A DNA stretch of 30,776 nt from CAKKQX01 sp046313915. Its GTDB lineage: Bacteria; Pseudomonadota; Gammaproteobacteria; Burkholderiales; SG8-41. The stretch covers positions 1 to 30,776 of the forward strand of contig JBKBXX010000029.1 of assembly GCA_046313915.1 (NCBI GenBank), written 5' to 3'. The notes below the pieces were generated by a model, which worked only from the letters and a program-made list of their open reading frames with translations, was not told the DNA's origin and did not search any database. Both the position numbers and the translations under genes were made by a program. Numbering within the stretch: the first letter of the stretch is position 1; each line of letters opens with the position of its first letter. Below, piece by piece: positions 23,089-30,776 of this stretch.

Positions 23089-24789
23089 ATGTACCTCTAC
23101 GATGAGATCGATCAAAAATTGGTGGACGAGCGCCTCGCCCAATACCGCGACCAGACGCGGCGTTACTTGGCAGGGGCGCTGTCCGAAGACGATTTCCGGC
23201 CGCTGAGGCTGCAGAACGGCCTGTATATCCAGCGTCATGCGCCAATGCTGCGCGTGGCGATTCCTTATGGGCTGCTTTCGTCGCGCCAGCTGCGAACGCT
23301 CGCCTACATTGCCCGCACCTGGGATCGCGGCTACGGCCACTTCAGCACCCGTCAGAACATTCAGTTCAACTGGCCGAGGCTGGAAGATGTTCCCGAAATC
23401 CTCGCCAGGCTCGCTGCCGTGCAGATGCACGCGATCCAGACCAGCGGCAACTGCATCAGGAACATCACGACCGACCATTTCGCCGGCATCGCACCCGACG
23501 AAATCGTCGATCCGCTGGTGTGGTGCGAAGTGGTGCGGCAGTGGGCGACCTTGCACCCCGAATTTGCCTACCTGCCGCGCAAGTTCAAGATCGCGATTTC
23601 CGGGAGCGAGCAGGACCGCGCCGCGGTGCAGGTGCACGATGTCGGATTGCAGGCGCGCCGTGATGCGCAAGGGCGGGTCGGTTTTCGTGTGCTCGCCGGT
23701 GGCGGTCTCGGCCGCACGCCCATCATCGGCGTGACGGTGCGCGAATTCCTGCCGTGGCAGCATCTGCTGACCTATCTCGATGCCATCCTGCGCGTCTACA
23801 ACCGCTACGGCCGGCGCGACAACAAGTACCGGGCGCGGATCAAAATCCTGGTCAAGGAACTCACGCCCGAAGTGTTCCGGCGGAAAGTGGAAGAGGAGTG
23901 GGGATATCTCAAGGATGGTCCGGCGACGCTGATCGCGGAGGAAATCCGGCGCATCGAACGCCGCTTTACCCGCCCGCACTATGCGAAGCTGGATACGCCG
24001 GTGCCCGAATATGCTGCGGCGCTGCAGCGGGAACGGGGGTTTGCCCGCTGGGCGCAGCGCAACGTTCATCCCCACAAGGTGGCAGGTTATGCGGCCGTCA
24101 CGCTGTCGCTCAAGAAAACCGGCGTGCCACCCGGCGACGCCACGGCAGAGCAGATGGATGCAGTGGCCGATCTTGCCGACCGCTACAGTTGCGGCGAGCT
24201 GCGGGTGTCGCACGAACAGAATCTGGTCCTGAGCGATGTGCGCCAGTCCGATCTGCACGCGCTGTGGCAGGAAGCGAAAGCGCTGGGGCTGGCGACACCC
24301 AACATCGGATTGCTGACCAACATCATTTCGTGCCCCGGCGGCGATTTCTGCTCGCTGGCCAATGCCAAGTCGATTCCGGTGGCGGAGGCGATCCAGCGCC
24401 GCTTCGACGATCTCGACTATCTGCACGACATCGGCGAGCTCGATCTCAATATCTCCGGCTGCATGAACTCGTGCGGCCACCACCATATCGGGCACATCGG
24501 AATTCTCGGCGTGGACAAGCAGGGCGAGGAGTATTACCAGATCTCGATCGGCGGCTCCCAAGGCAACGATGCTTCGCTCGGGAAAGTGCTGGGCCCTGCC
24601 GTTTCGCAAGCCGAAGTGCCGGATGTGGTCGAGAAACTGATCGAGGTCTATCTCGCGCGGCGCGACAGCAACGAAGAGCGTTTTATCGACGTGGTGCGGC
24701 GCATCGGCATCGAGCCTTTCAAGGAGCATGTTTATGGCAACCATCATAAAACACCGCAGGATCGTGAACGACAGCTGGCAGTTGCTTGA
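23089..24789 (+). CDS. cysI: Sulfite reductase, siroheme hemoprotein subunit
   Basis: The enzyme reduces sulfite to sulfide (six electrons) using siroheme coupled to a 4Fe-4S cluster. The cluster cysteines are visible as CPGGDFC and, about 50 residues later, SGCMNSCGHHHIGHIG. N-terminal GHFSTRQNIQFNWP and TSGNCIRNITTDHFAG are the nitrite/sulfite reductase half-domain motifs. The 566-residue form is the type often found with DUF934 in betaproteobacteria. No cysJ flavoprotein is present here, so the electron donor is unidentified. The ATG at 23089 has GGAG eight bases upstream; a TTG at 23029 gives an unlikely extension. Its 3' end overlaps the next gene by 56 nt. Confidence 0.93.
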   Translation: MYLYDEIDQKLVDERLAQYRDQTRRYLAGALSEDDFRPLRLQNGLYIQRHAPMLRVAIPYGLLSSRQLRTLAYIARTWDRGYGHFSTRQNIQFNWPRLEDVPEILARLAAVQMHAIQTSGNCIRNITTDHFAGIAPDEIVDPLVWCEVVRQWATLHPEFAYLPRKFKIAISGSEQDRAAVQVHDVGLQARRDAQGRVGFRVLAGGGLGRTPIIGVTVREFLPWQHLLTYLDAILRVYNRYGRRDNKYRARIKILVKELTPEVFRRKVEEEWGYLKDGPATLIAEEIRRIERRFTRPHYAKLDTPVPEYAAALQRERGFARWAQRNVHPHKVAGYAAVTLSLKKTGVPPGDATAEQMDAVADLADRYSCGELRVSHEQNLVLSDVRQSDLHALWQEAKALGLATPNIGLLTNIISCPGGDFCSLANAKSIPVAEAIQRRFDDLDYLHDIGELDLNISGCMNSCGHHHIGHIGILGVDKQGEEYYQISIGGSQGNDASLGKVLGPAVSQAEVPDVVEKLIEVYLARRDSNEERFIDVVRRIGIEPFKEHVYGNHHKTPQDRERQLAVA

Positions 24790-25267
24790 ACCGGCAGCCG
24801 ACGGCAGTGTGCCGCCGCTGCCGGAGTCCGGCGATGTCATCGTGCCGCTGGCAGTGTGGCTCGAGCGGCGCAACGTGCTGCTGCCGCGTCCCGGCAGGCT
24901 CGGCGTGTGGTTGGACGGTGGCGACGAACCGGCGCTGATCGCCGAAGATCTCAAGAACTTCGGCGTGGTGGCAATACGCTTTCCGCGGTTCACCGACGGC
25001 CGCGGCTATTCGCTGGCGCGGCTGCTGCGCCAGCGCTACGGCTGGCGCGGCGAGCTGCGCGCCATTGGCGATGTGCTGCGCGACCAGCTGTTCTATCTCG
25101 CCCGTTGCGGCTTTGACGCTTTTGCGCTGCGCGCCGACCAAGATCCGCAGGCGGCGCTGGCTGCGTTCGACGACTTCAGCGAGTCCTACCAGGCCGCGGT
25201 CGAACCGGCCCTGCCGCTGTTTCGCCGCCGTCTCCTGGCTTCGGCCGACGGCATGGAATGGTCATAG
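24734..25267 (+). CDS. DUF934 family protein linked to cysI
   Basis: The 177-residue soluble protein is recognised by RPGRLGVWLDGGDEPALIAE and FPRFTDGRGYSLARLLRQRY, typical of DUF934. Its biochemical role is not established; its consistent position after cysI suggests help in sulfite reduction, such as electron supply, assembly or regulation. The ATG at 24734 lies seven bases after AAGGAG inside cysI. An ATG at 24728 is too close to that site. The gene overlaps the cysI 3' end in another frame. cobA follows 30 nt later. Confidence 0.9.
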   Translation: MATIIKHRRIVNDSWQLLEPAADGSVPPLPESGDVIVPLAVWLERRNVLLPRPGRLGVWLDGGDEPALIAEDLKNFGVVAIRFPRFTDGRGYSLARLLRQRYGWRGELRAIGDVLRDQLFYLARCGFDAFALRADQDPQAALAAFDDFSESYQAAVEPALPLFRRRLLASADGMEWS

Positions 25268-25297
25268 GAAATTACTGCTGATCAAGGAGCTTATCGA

Positions 25298-26122
25298 ATG
25301 GAGTCTGGACGGACTGTGCGCGCAACGCGCAGCATTCCCGGCAAGGTCTATCTGGTGGGGGCAGGGCCGGGCGCGCCCGACCTCGTCACGCTGCGCGCTG
25401 CGAAAATTCTCGAGCGCGCCGATGTCGTTTTCTACGATGCATTGGTGCATCCCGCCACCGTGGCGTTGGCATGCGACGCTGAAAAAATTGCGGTCGGCAA
25501 ACGCTGCGGCAGACATTCGACGGCGCAACGCTTCATCAACAAGCGCCTGGTGGATGCCGCACGCAAGTTCGACACCGTGGTGCGGCTCAAGGGCGGCGAT
25601 CCGATGCTGTTCGGGCGTGCGCAGGAGGAAATCGCGGCGCTCGACGCGGCAGGGGTCGCATATGAGGTCGTGCCCGGCGTGACCGCTGCGACTGCGGCGG
25701 CCGCCGAGCTCGGTGTTTCCCTGACGCAGCGGGGGATTTCGCGCAGCGTGATCTTCGCCACGCCGCGGGTGGGCGTCGATGAATCGGCGAGCGACTGGGC
25801 CGCGGGTATCGACGCGAGCAGCACGGTGGCGATTTACATGGGCGCCGGCAAGGCCGGAGAAGTCGTCGGAAAACTGCTGGCGCGCGGGGTTGCACAATCG
25901 ACGCCGGCGGTCATGATCGAGAACGCCACCCTGCCGCAGCGCAGGCAGACCTGGTGCACGGTGGGCACGCTGGCAGAAGTCGCCGCGCGTCCGGGCGCGG
26001 GACCGGCATTGATCATGATCGGACACGTACTGCGGCAGGCACGGCACAACACCGATACTGTGTCCGCATCCGGAGCATCGACGGACAGCTTTCTCGAATA
26101 TGGCAATTCCTGGTTTCGCTGA
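25298..26122 (+). CDS. cobA: Uroporphyrinogen-III C-methyltransferase
   Basis: The 274-residue SUMT adds two methyl groups from SAM to uroporphyrinogen III, giving precorrin-2 for siroheme (needed by CysI) or cobalamin. Motifs are VYLVGAGPGAPDLVTLRA, VVRLKGGDPMLFGRAQEE and YEVVPGVTAATAAAAELGV. It lacks the dehydrogenase/ferrochelatase module of full CysG, so those steps must be encoded elsewhere. AAGGAGC precedes the ATG. The 3' end overlaps cysH by 23 nt. Confidence 0.95.
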   Translation: MESGRTVRATRSIPGKVYLVGAGPGAPDLVTLRAAKILERADVVFYDALVHPATVALACDAEKIAVGKRCGRHSTAQRFINKRLVDAARKFDTVVRLKGGDPMLFGRAQEEIAALDAAGVAYEVVPGVTAATAAAAELGVSLTQRGISRSVIFATPRVGVDESASDWAAGIDASSTVAIYMGAGKAGEVVGKLLARGVAQSTPAVMIENATLPQRRQTWCTVGTLAEVAARPGAGPALIMIGHVLRQARHNTDTVSASGASTDSFLEYGNSWFR

Positions 26123-26861
26123 GGGCCCGGAGCAGACGCCGCTGCTCCCCGATGACGGTTTTGACAGGCGGCTCGATGAAACACGCGCACTGCTCGTTCG
26201 CATAGAGCGCGGTTACCGCCCGGCGGTGTTTGCCTGCAGCTTCAGTGTCGAGGACTGCGTGTTGCTCGATCTGCTGGCCGTGCATGCGCCGTCAGTGGAG
26301 GCGATCACTCTCGACACCGGCCGGCTACCACAGGAAACCCATGACCTGATCACGGCATACGCGGCGCGCGGTGGCGTGCGGATTCGCGTGATCGTTCCGG
26401 AAGCGGCCGACGTCGAGGCATGGATTGCGCAGTACGGGGTGAACGGCTTTCGTGACTCGCCGCAGGCGCGGCAGGCGTGCTGCCATGCGCGTAAAGTGGC
26501 GCCGCTGGCGCGGGCGCTTGCCGGCAAACGCGCGTGGGTGACCGGTTTGCGCCGCGCGCAATCGGCGGACCGGCAGACGGTGGCGGCCGAAGCCTTCGAT
26601 GCCGCGCGGGGTCTGCACAAGTTCAATCCGCTTCATGCGTGGAGCAATGACGACGTCTGGCGTTATGCGCGCGAACACGGGTTGCCGGTGCACGCGCTGT
26701 ATGCCCAGGGCTACAGCAGCATTGGCTGCACGCCCTGCACCCGGGCGGTGACTGCAGGGGAAGATCCCCGCGCCGGCCGCTGGTGGTGGGAGGAACGGAT
26801 CGTCAAGGAGTGCGGACTGCACGCGAGGCCGTTGCGACGCTTGCCGGAGAATGCAACATGA
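26100..26861 (+). CDS. cysH: Assimilatory APS reductase (CysH family)
   Basis: The 253-residue enzyme reduces adenylyl sulfate to sulfite. It has FACSFSVEDCVLLDLL, LDTGRLPQETHDL and the paired cysteines CC in RQACCHARKV and GCTPCTRAV. Those four cysteines bind a 4Fe-4S cluster and mark the APS-specific class rather than the cluster-free PAPS reductase. The catalytic Cys is in KECGLH at the C-terminus. Consistently, no APS kinase gene is seen. It overlaps cobA and shares ATGA with cysD. Confidence 0.95.
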   Translation: MAIPGFAEGPEQTPLLPDDGFDRRLDETRALLVRIERGYRPAVFACSFSVEDCVLLDLLAVHAPSVEAITLDTGRLPQETHDLITAYAARGGVRIRVIVPEAADVEAWIAQYGVNGFRDSPQARQACCHARKVAPLARALAGKRAWVTGLRRAQSADRQTVAAEAFDAARGLHKFNPLHAWSNDDVWRYAREHGLPVHALYAQGYSSIGCTPCTRAVTAGEDPRAGRWWWEERIVKECGLHARPLRRLPENAT

Positions 26862-27799
26862 CTTCGCTTGCTGCATCGACGCCGCGAAGCGGCGCTGTTC
26901 ATGCTGCCCGCAGCCATCTCGACTGGCTCGAATCCGAGGCGGTGTTCATCCTGCGGGAAGTGGCCGGCGAGTGCGACAACCCGACATTGCTGTTTTCGGG
27001 CGGCAAGGATTCGGCGGTGCTGCTGCGGCTGGCGGAAAAGGCGTTTCGCCCGGCGCGCTTTCCTTTTTCCCTATTGCATATCGACACCGGATACAACTTT
27101 CCGGAGGTGTTGGCGTTCCGGGATCGCCGGGCGGCGGAGCTGGGCGAACGGCTGATCGTGCGTCACGTCGAAGATTCGATTCGCCGCGGCACGGTGCGCC
27201 TGCGCGCGCCCGGCCAGAGCCGCAATGCTGCGCAGTCGGTAACGCTGCTCGAGGCGATCGCCGAATTCGGTTTCGACGCCGCCATCGGCGGAGCACGGCG
27301 TGATGAGGAAAAAGCGCGCGCCAAGGAGCGGGTGTTTTCGTTCCGTGATGAATTCGGCCAATGGGATCCGCGCAACCAGCGTCCGGAATTGTGGGATATC
27401 TACAACGCCCGCGTGCATGCCGGCGAACATGTCCGGGTGTTTCCGATCAGCAACTGGACCGAACTCGACGTGTGGCAGTACATCGTCCGGGAACGAATCG
27501 AGCTGCCGCCAATTTACTTCGCGCACCGGCGGCAGGTCGTCAGCAGGAACGGCATGCTGTTTCCGGTCACGCCGCTGACACCGCCGAAACCCGGTGAAAC
27601 CGTGGAAGAGCGCGTGGTGCGGTTCCGTACGGTGGGCGACATGACCTGCACCTGCCCGGTGGAATCGACAGCGGCCACGGCCGCGGAAATCCTGGGCGAG
27701 ACCGCCACGGCAACGGTGAGCGAGCGCGGCGCAACCCGCGTCGATGACCTCGCCTCCGACGCCTCCATGGAAAGACGCAAACGGGAAGGGTATTTCTGA
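26858..27799 (+). CDS. cysD: Sulfate adenylyltransferase subunit 2
   Basis: The 313-residue catalytic subunit of ATP sulfurylase forms APS from sulfate and ATP. The PP-loop is in LLFSGGKDSAVLLRLAEKAF; HIDTGYNFPEVLAFRD and IGGARRDEEKARAKERVFSF are also diagnostic, as is the RRKREGYF C-terminus. The ATG at 26858 overlaps the cysH stop by four bases. The cysN start overlaps its own stop by one base (TGATG), implying matched translation. Confidence 0.96.
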   Translation: MTSLAASTPRSGAVHAARSHLDWLESEAVFILREVAGECDNPTLLFSGGKDSAVLLRLAEKAFRPARFPFSLLHIDTGYNFPEVLAFRDRRAAELGERLIVRHVEDSIRRGTVRLRAPGQSRNAAQSVTLLEAIAEFGFDAAIGGARRDEEKARAKERVFSFRDEFGQWDPRNQRPELWDIYNARVHAGEHVRVFPISNWTELDVWQYIVRERIELPPIYFAHRRQVVSRNGMLFPVTPLTPPKPGETVEERVVRFRTVGDMTCTCPVESTAATAAEILGETATATVSERGATRVDDLASDASMERRKREGYF

Positions 27800-29088
27800 T
27801 GTCGCTGATCGGTGAAATCGAGCGCGAAGGACTCCGTCTTGAAACTGCCGGCGAAGCGGGGGTGCTGCGGTTCATCACGGCGGGCAGCGTGGATGACGGC
27901 AAGAGCACGCTGGTCGGCAGGCTGCTGCACGATACACGCCAGATACTGGTCGACCAGTTCGAGGCGGTATCGCGTGCCTCGCGCAAGAACGGTCATGACA
28001 CAGTTGACCTGTCGCTGCTGACGGACGGCCTGGAGGCCGAGCGCGAGCAGGGGATTACCATCGACGTTGCATACCGGTATTTCGCAACAGCCAGACGCAA
28101 GTTCATCATTGCGGACACCCCCGGACACGAGCAATACACCCGCAACATGGTGACCGGCGCCAGCACGGCCGATGCGGCGGTCATACTGGCTGACGCGGAA
28201 AAAGGGCTGCTGCCGCAGAGCCGGCGGCATCTGTGCATTGCATCCCTGCTCGGTATCCGGGATGTCGTCGTCGCCGTGAACAAAATGGACCGGGTTGGTT
28301 ACGATCAGGGTGTTTTCGAGTCGGTGTGCGCGGATTTTGCATCCTTCGCGAAGCGGCTGGGTATCGAGGCGGCGCGTTTCGTTCCGGTATCGGCGTTGCG
28401 CGGCGACATGGTGGTTGCCCGCGGCGCTGCGATGCCGTGGTACGAGGGCCCCACGCTGCTCGAGATTCTCGAAGCGATCGAGCCTGTGCGCACAGCGGTG
28501 GCGTTGCCGCTGCGCTTTCCGATCCAGCTCGTGCAGCGCACTGCGGCGCGCGGCCGCGCTTATCTCGGGCGCGCGCAGTCGGGCACCGTGCAGTGTGGCG
28601 ACGAGGTCGTCGCGTTGCCGTCCGGGCGGCGTGTCGTGGTTGCAGGGATCCACACACTGGAGGGCGAGCGCGATGCCGCGCAGGCAGGCGATTCCGTGGC
28701 CCTCACGCTGTCCGAAGAAATCGATCTCGCGCGCGGAGATCTGATTGCCGATGTCGGGGAACCGCCGCGCCTGACACAGAAAATCGATGCAACGCTGATA
28801 TGGCTGGCCGACGAACCGCTGGTCAAGGGCGCCGCCGGCTACCTGCTGAAAACCGCCAGCCGCACGGTGCGTGCGCGGGTCACCGCGTTTGACGACCACG
28901 TCGACGTGCAGACACTGGAGGCGCGCCCGGCGGCAAAACGCATCGCGCTGAACGATATCGTGCGCGTGACGCTGACTGCGCAGCAAGTCATGGCGGTGGA
29001 CGCCTATCGCGTCAATCGTGGTGGTGGCGCCTTCATCCTGATCGACGAAGTCACCAACCGGACAGTGGCCGGGGGGATGATCGCGTGA
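27799..29088 (+). CDS. cysN: Sulfate adenylyltransferase subunit 1 (GTPase)
   Basis: The 429-residue GTPase couples GTP hydrolysis to APS formation by CysD. G1 is GSVDDGKSTLVGRLL, G3 is DTPGHEQYTRNMVTGAS, G4 is NKMD and G5 lies in PVSALRG; EF-Tu-like beta domains follow. It ends without an APS kinase (CysC) domain, consistent with the APS-reductase route. It is the last gene of the operon, with a terminator about 150 bases downstream. Confidence 0.96.
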   Translation: MSLIGEIEREGLRLETAGEAGVLRFITAGSVDDGKSTLVGRLLHDTRQILVDQFEAVSRASRKNGHDTVDLSLLTDGLEAEREQGITIDVAYRYFATARRKFIIADTPGHEQYTRNMVTGASTADAAVILADAEKGLLPQSRRHLCIASLLGIRDVVVAVNKMDRVGYDQGVFESVCADFASFAKRLGIEAARFVPVSALRGDMVVARGAAMPWYEGPTLLEILEAIEPVRTAVALPLRFPIQLVQRTAARGRAYLGRAQSGTVQCGDEVVALPSGRRVVVAGIHTLEGERDAAQAGDSVALTLSEEIDLARGDLIADVGEPPRLTQKIDATLIWLADEPLVKGAAGYLLKTASRTVRARVTAFDDHVDVQTLEARPAAKRIALNDIVRVTLTAQQVMAVDAYRVNRGGGAFILIDEVTNRTVAGGMIA

Positions 29089-29241
29089 GCAGGCGCAGCC
29101 GTCCGGTCTTCGCGGTTCAACAGCATCGGGCCGGCGACCCGGTGGAGTTCCGTTCTCTTACAGGCGGCAAAGAAAGAGGGAAAAGACGTGATGACGCAAT
29201 GGTGTAACAGCTGATCCAACCCGCGCCATCGGACGCGCCAG

Positions 29242-29264
29242 GCCGCCCCGAGGCGGCTTTTTTT
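29242..29264 (+). terminator. Intrinsic terminator of the cys operon
   Basis: GCCGCC-like arm (29242-29247), a 4-nt loop, GGCGGC (29252-29257) and seven T form a strong terminator. The 153 bases between the cysN stop and the hairpin show no supported gene. Confidence 0.85.
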
Positions 29265-29329
29265 CGGCGTTACACGATGAGCTTTATAAAAAACATATTT
29301 TAAATCAATATCTTATTGAATATAGGCTA

Positions 29330-29990
29330 ATGAAAATTCGTGATTTGGACCTGACGCACCACACGGTCACCGAGGAACCTCGGCAATCCGGGCTGCCGTC
29401 GGTCGAAGAGACGATCTCCCGCGCCGGCATGCAGCCGTCGCTTCATGCCGCCGTGTGGTTCACTTCCCTGGTATTGATCACACTGACGTTGTTCCTGATG
29501 GGACGTCTTTTTCTTCTCGATGGCTGGCTGGGCGGCTGGAAAACCATAGGCGTGACGCTCGGCGGCAATCTTCAATCTTTTCTGGAGCGCGGCGGTGGTC
29601 GGCTTTTTCGCACAGGCGGTGGATGATGCGCTGGGCATGGCTTATGGCATCACGTCGCCCACGTTCCTGCTGGCAATGGGTGCCAGCCCGGCGACGGCAA
29701 GCGCCAGCGTCCATATTGCCGAAGTTTTCACCACCGGTATTTCAGGCATATCCCGCGCCAGATTCGGAAACGTGAACGAGGAGCTGTTCGTGCGGGTGCC
29801 GCATCCTTTTCCCTTTTGATGGGGACTGGCGCCTGGAGCATCATCGCCGGCCTGGTCTTCGGGAGCTTGTTTGCCGCGCCGTTTGCCGTGGTGTTGTGCA
29901 GGAAGTTTTCTGCGCGCGTTGCTGGTGCTGATGGGGACTTTGGTCATCATCCTCAGCCTTTTCGATCTGTATCGCGCGCTGCGCTCCTGA
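29330..29990 (+). pseudogene. Decayed TauE/SafE-family exporter gene
   Basis: Pieces of one membrane exporter lie in alternating frames. Frame A runs from the ATG at 29330 to about 29575. After a shift, frame B (to 29819) carries GFFAQAVDDALGMAYGITSP and ASASVHIAEVFTTGISGIS, hallmark sequence of TauE/SafE proteins that export sulfite or organosulfonates. It then stops soon after RFGNVNEELFVR. Frame A resumes near 29816 with IIAGLVFGSLFAAPFAVVLC, and a further shift near 29915 gives LLVLMGTLVIILSLFDLYRA up to a stop at 29990. The central part, perhaps 100 or more residues, is missing. It is unlikely to make a working transporter. An AT-rich stretch at 29281-29329 may be its old promoter. Confidence 0.82.
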
Positions 29991-30020
29991 TGGATGCCGC
30001 CCCACTGCTGGCCGCGACGC

Positions 30021-30066
30021 TGGCTGCCGTAGGCGAAACACGCTACAATTCAAGCTTTTAAGCTTG
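30021..30066 (+). promoter_or_regulatory. Candidate ribF promoter with overlapping inverted repeat
   Basis: TGGCTG (30021-30026), a 17-nt spacer and TACAAT (30044-30049) form a plausible promoter. CAAGCTT (30051-30057) and AAGCTTG (30060-30066) form an inverted repeat with a 2-nt gap directly over the expected start of transcription, ending 8 bases before the ribF ATG. Confidence 0.45.
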
Positions 30067-30074
30067 GCTGTCGC

Positions 30075-30776
30075 ATGCGTATCACGCGCAGCATCCCGCT
30101 TGCTGCGGACACCCCTGTCGCGCTCACCATCGGCAATTTCGACGGCGTTCATCTCGGCCACCAGGCGATGCTGGCGAAATTGCGCGAGGCCGCCGCGCGC
30201 CTCGGCGTGCCGTCATGCGTGATGACATTTGAGCCGCACCCGCGCGAGTTTTTCGCCCCCGACCAGGCGCCGACCCGCTTGACGTCGCTGCGCGAGAAGC
30301 TCGAGTTGATTGCGGCGCAGGGCATAGAACGCGTGGTCGTGTGCCGCTTCAATTACGAATTTGCGCGCCATACCGCCCAGGACTTCATCGAGCGCACGCT
30401 GGTCAGGGGGCTGGGCGTGCGCTGGTTGCTGGTGGGTGACGATTTCAGATTCGGCGCACGCCGCGCCGGTGATTTCACGATGCTGAAACATGCGGCATCC
30501 CGTTTCGGTTTCGAGGTGGAAGCCATGCCCAGCGTCGCGCTCGACGGCGTGCGGGTTTCGAGCACTGCGGTGCGCAATGCGCTGGCGGCAGGGGATCTCG
30601 CCCATGCCGCAAGGCTGCTCGGCCGGCCGTACAGCATCAGCGGCCGCGTGGTGCGCGGCGATGGCCTCGGGCGCAAGCTCGGTTTTCCGACCGCCAACAT
30701 GCAGATGAAACACAACCGGCCGCCGTTGAGCGGCATTTTTGTCGTCGAGCTGGCGGGAGTCGCCGACCGGCCATTG
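30075..30776 (+). CDS. ribF: Bifunctional riboflavin kinase / FAD synthetase, 3' end outside window
   Basis: The first 234 residues are present. The N-terminal FMN adenylyltransferase domain has the nucleotide-binding TIGNFDGVHLGHQAML, then MTFEPHPREFF, LLVGDDFRFGARRAGDF and RVSSTAVRNALAAGDL. The riboflavin kinase domain begins with YSISGRVVRGDGLGRKLGFP, then TANM. Together they turn riboflavin into FMN and FAD. The ATG at 30075 fits the family start. The frame is open at the right edge. Confidence 0.96.
   Translation, partial: MRITRSIPLAADTPVALTIGNFDGVHLGHQAMLAKLREAAARLGVPSCVMTFEPHPREFFAPDQAPTRLTSLREKLELIAAQGIERVVVCRFNYEFARHTAQDFIERTLVRGLGVRWLLVGDDFRFGARRAGDFTMLKHAASRFGFEVEAMPSVALDGVRVSSTAVRNALAAGDLAHAARLLGRPYSISGRVVRGDGLGRKLGFPTANMQMKHNRPPLSGIFVVELAGVADRPL

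Overview
The window looks like a chromosomal segment of a high-GC betaproteobacterium, probably of the Nitrosomonadales type. The support is the gene order (xseB-ispA-dxs, argD-argF-argG, rpsT divergent from murJ, ribF), a betaproteobacterial proteasome homologue (BPH), a one-subunit CysI with a DUF934 partner, and periplasmic proteins with NPCAAK repeats. The taxonomic placement is inference from gene content. I see no prophage, insertion sequence, tRNA, rRNA or CRISPR array.

Bases 1-4770 are an accessory-looking electron-transfer and regulation region. Leftward-transcribed genes encode an ECF sigma factor with an overlapping small zinc-finger anti-sigma factor, a five-heme c-type cytochrome lipoprotein, and two paralogous secreted proteins built from NPCAAK repeats, one of them carrying a c-type heme domain. 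A shared box (TGyAAGG, 16-17 nt, CG-rich -10) precedes the sigma operon, the pentaheme gene and the repeat-protein pair, suggesting one ECF regulon. A partial conserved hypothetical gene lies at the left edge and a small membrane protein is divergent from the sigma gene.

Bases 5000-11450 run rightward: xseB, ispA and dxs (exonuclease VII small subunit and isoprenoid precursors), folE and ribBA (folate/pterin and riboflavin branches from GTP), an SAM-dependent methyltransferase with a probable TTG start, and a class I glutamine amidotransferase.

Bases 11509-16811 run leftward: rpsT with its own promoter and terminator, then a tightly packed six-gene unit argD-argF-argG-ppnP-bph-yajQ. It joins arginine biosynthesis to a nucleoside phosphorylase, a self-compartmentalised protease homologue and a YajQ-type nucleotide-binding protein.

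Bases 16918-29264 hold murJ with a terminator, a PhnD/PhnC/PhnE/PhnE-like ABC transporter, a convergent CysB-type LysR regulator, and a divergent sulfate-assimilation operon (cysI, DUF934, cobA, cysH of the APS-reductase type, cysD, cysN) ending in a strong terminator. Together these would activate sulfate to APS, reduce it to sulfite and then sulfide, and make precorrin-2 for siroheme; CysB is the likely regulator. No sulfate permease of the CysPTWA type is present, so the adjacent ABC transporter is a candidate oxyanion importer. After the terminator is a decayed TauE/SafE-family exporter gene with frameshifts and an internal deletion, then the start of ribF, which runs off the right edge.
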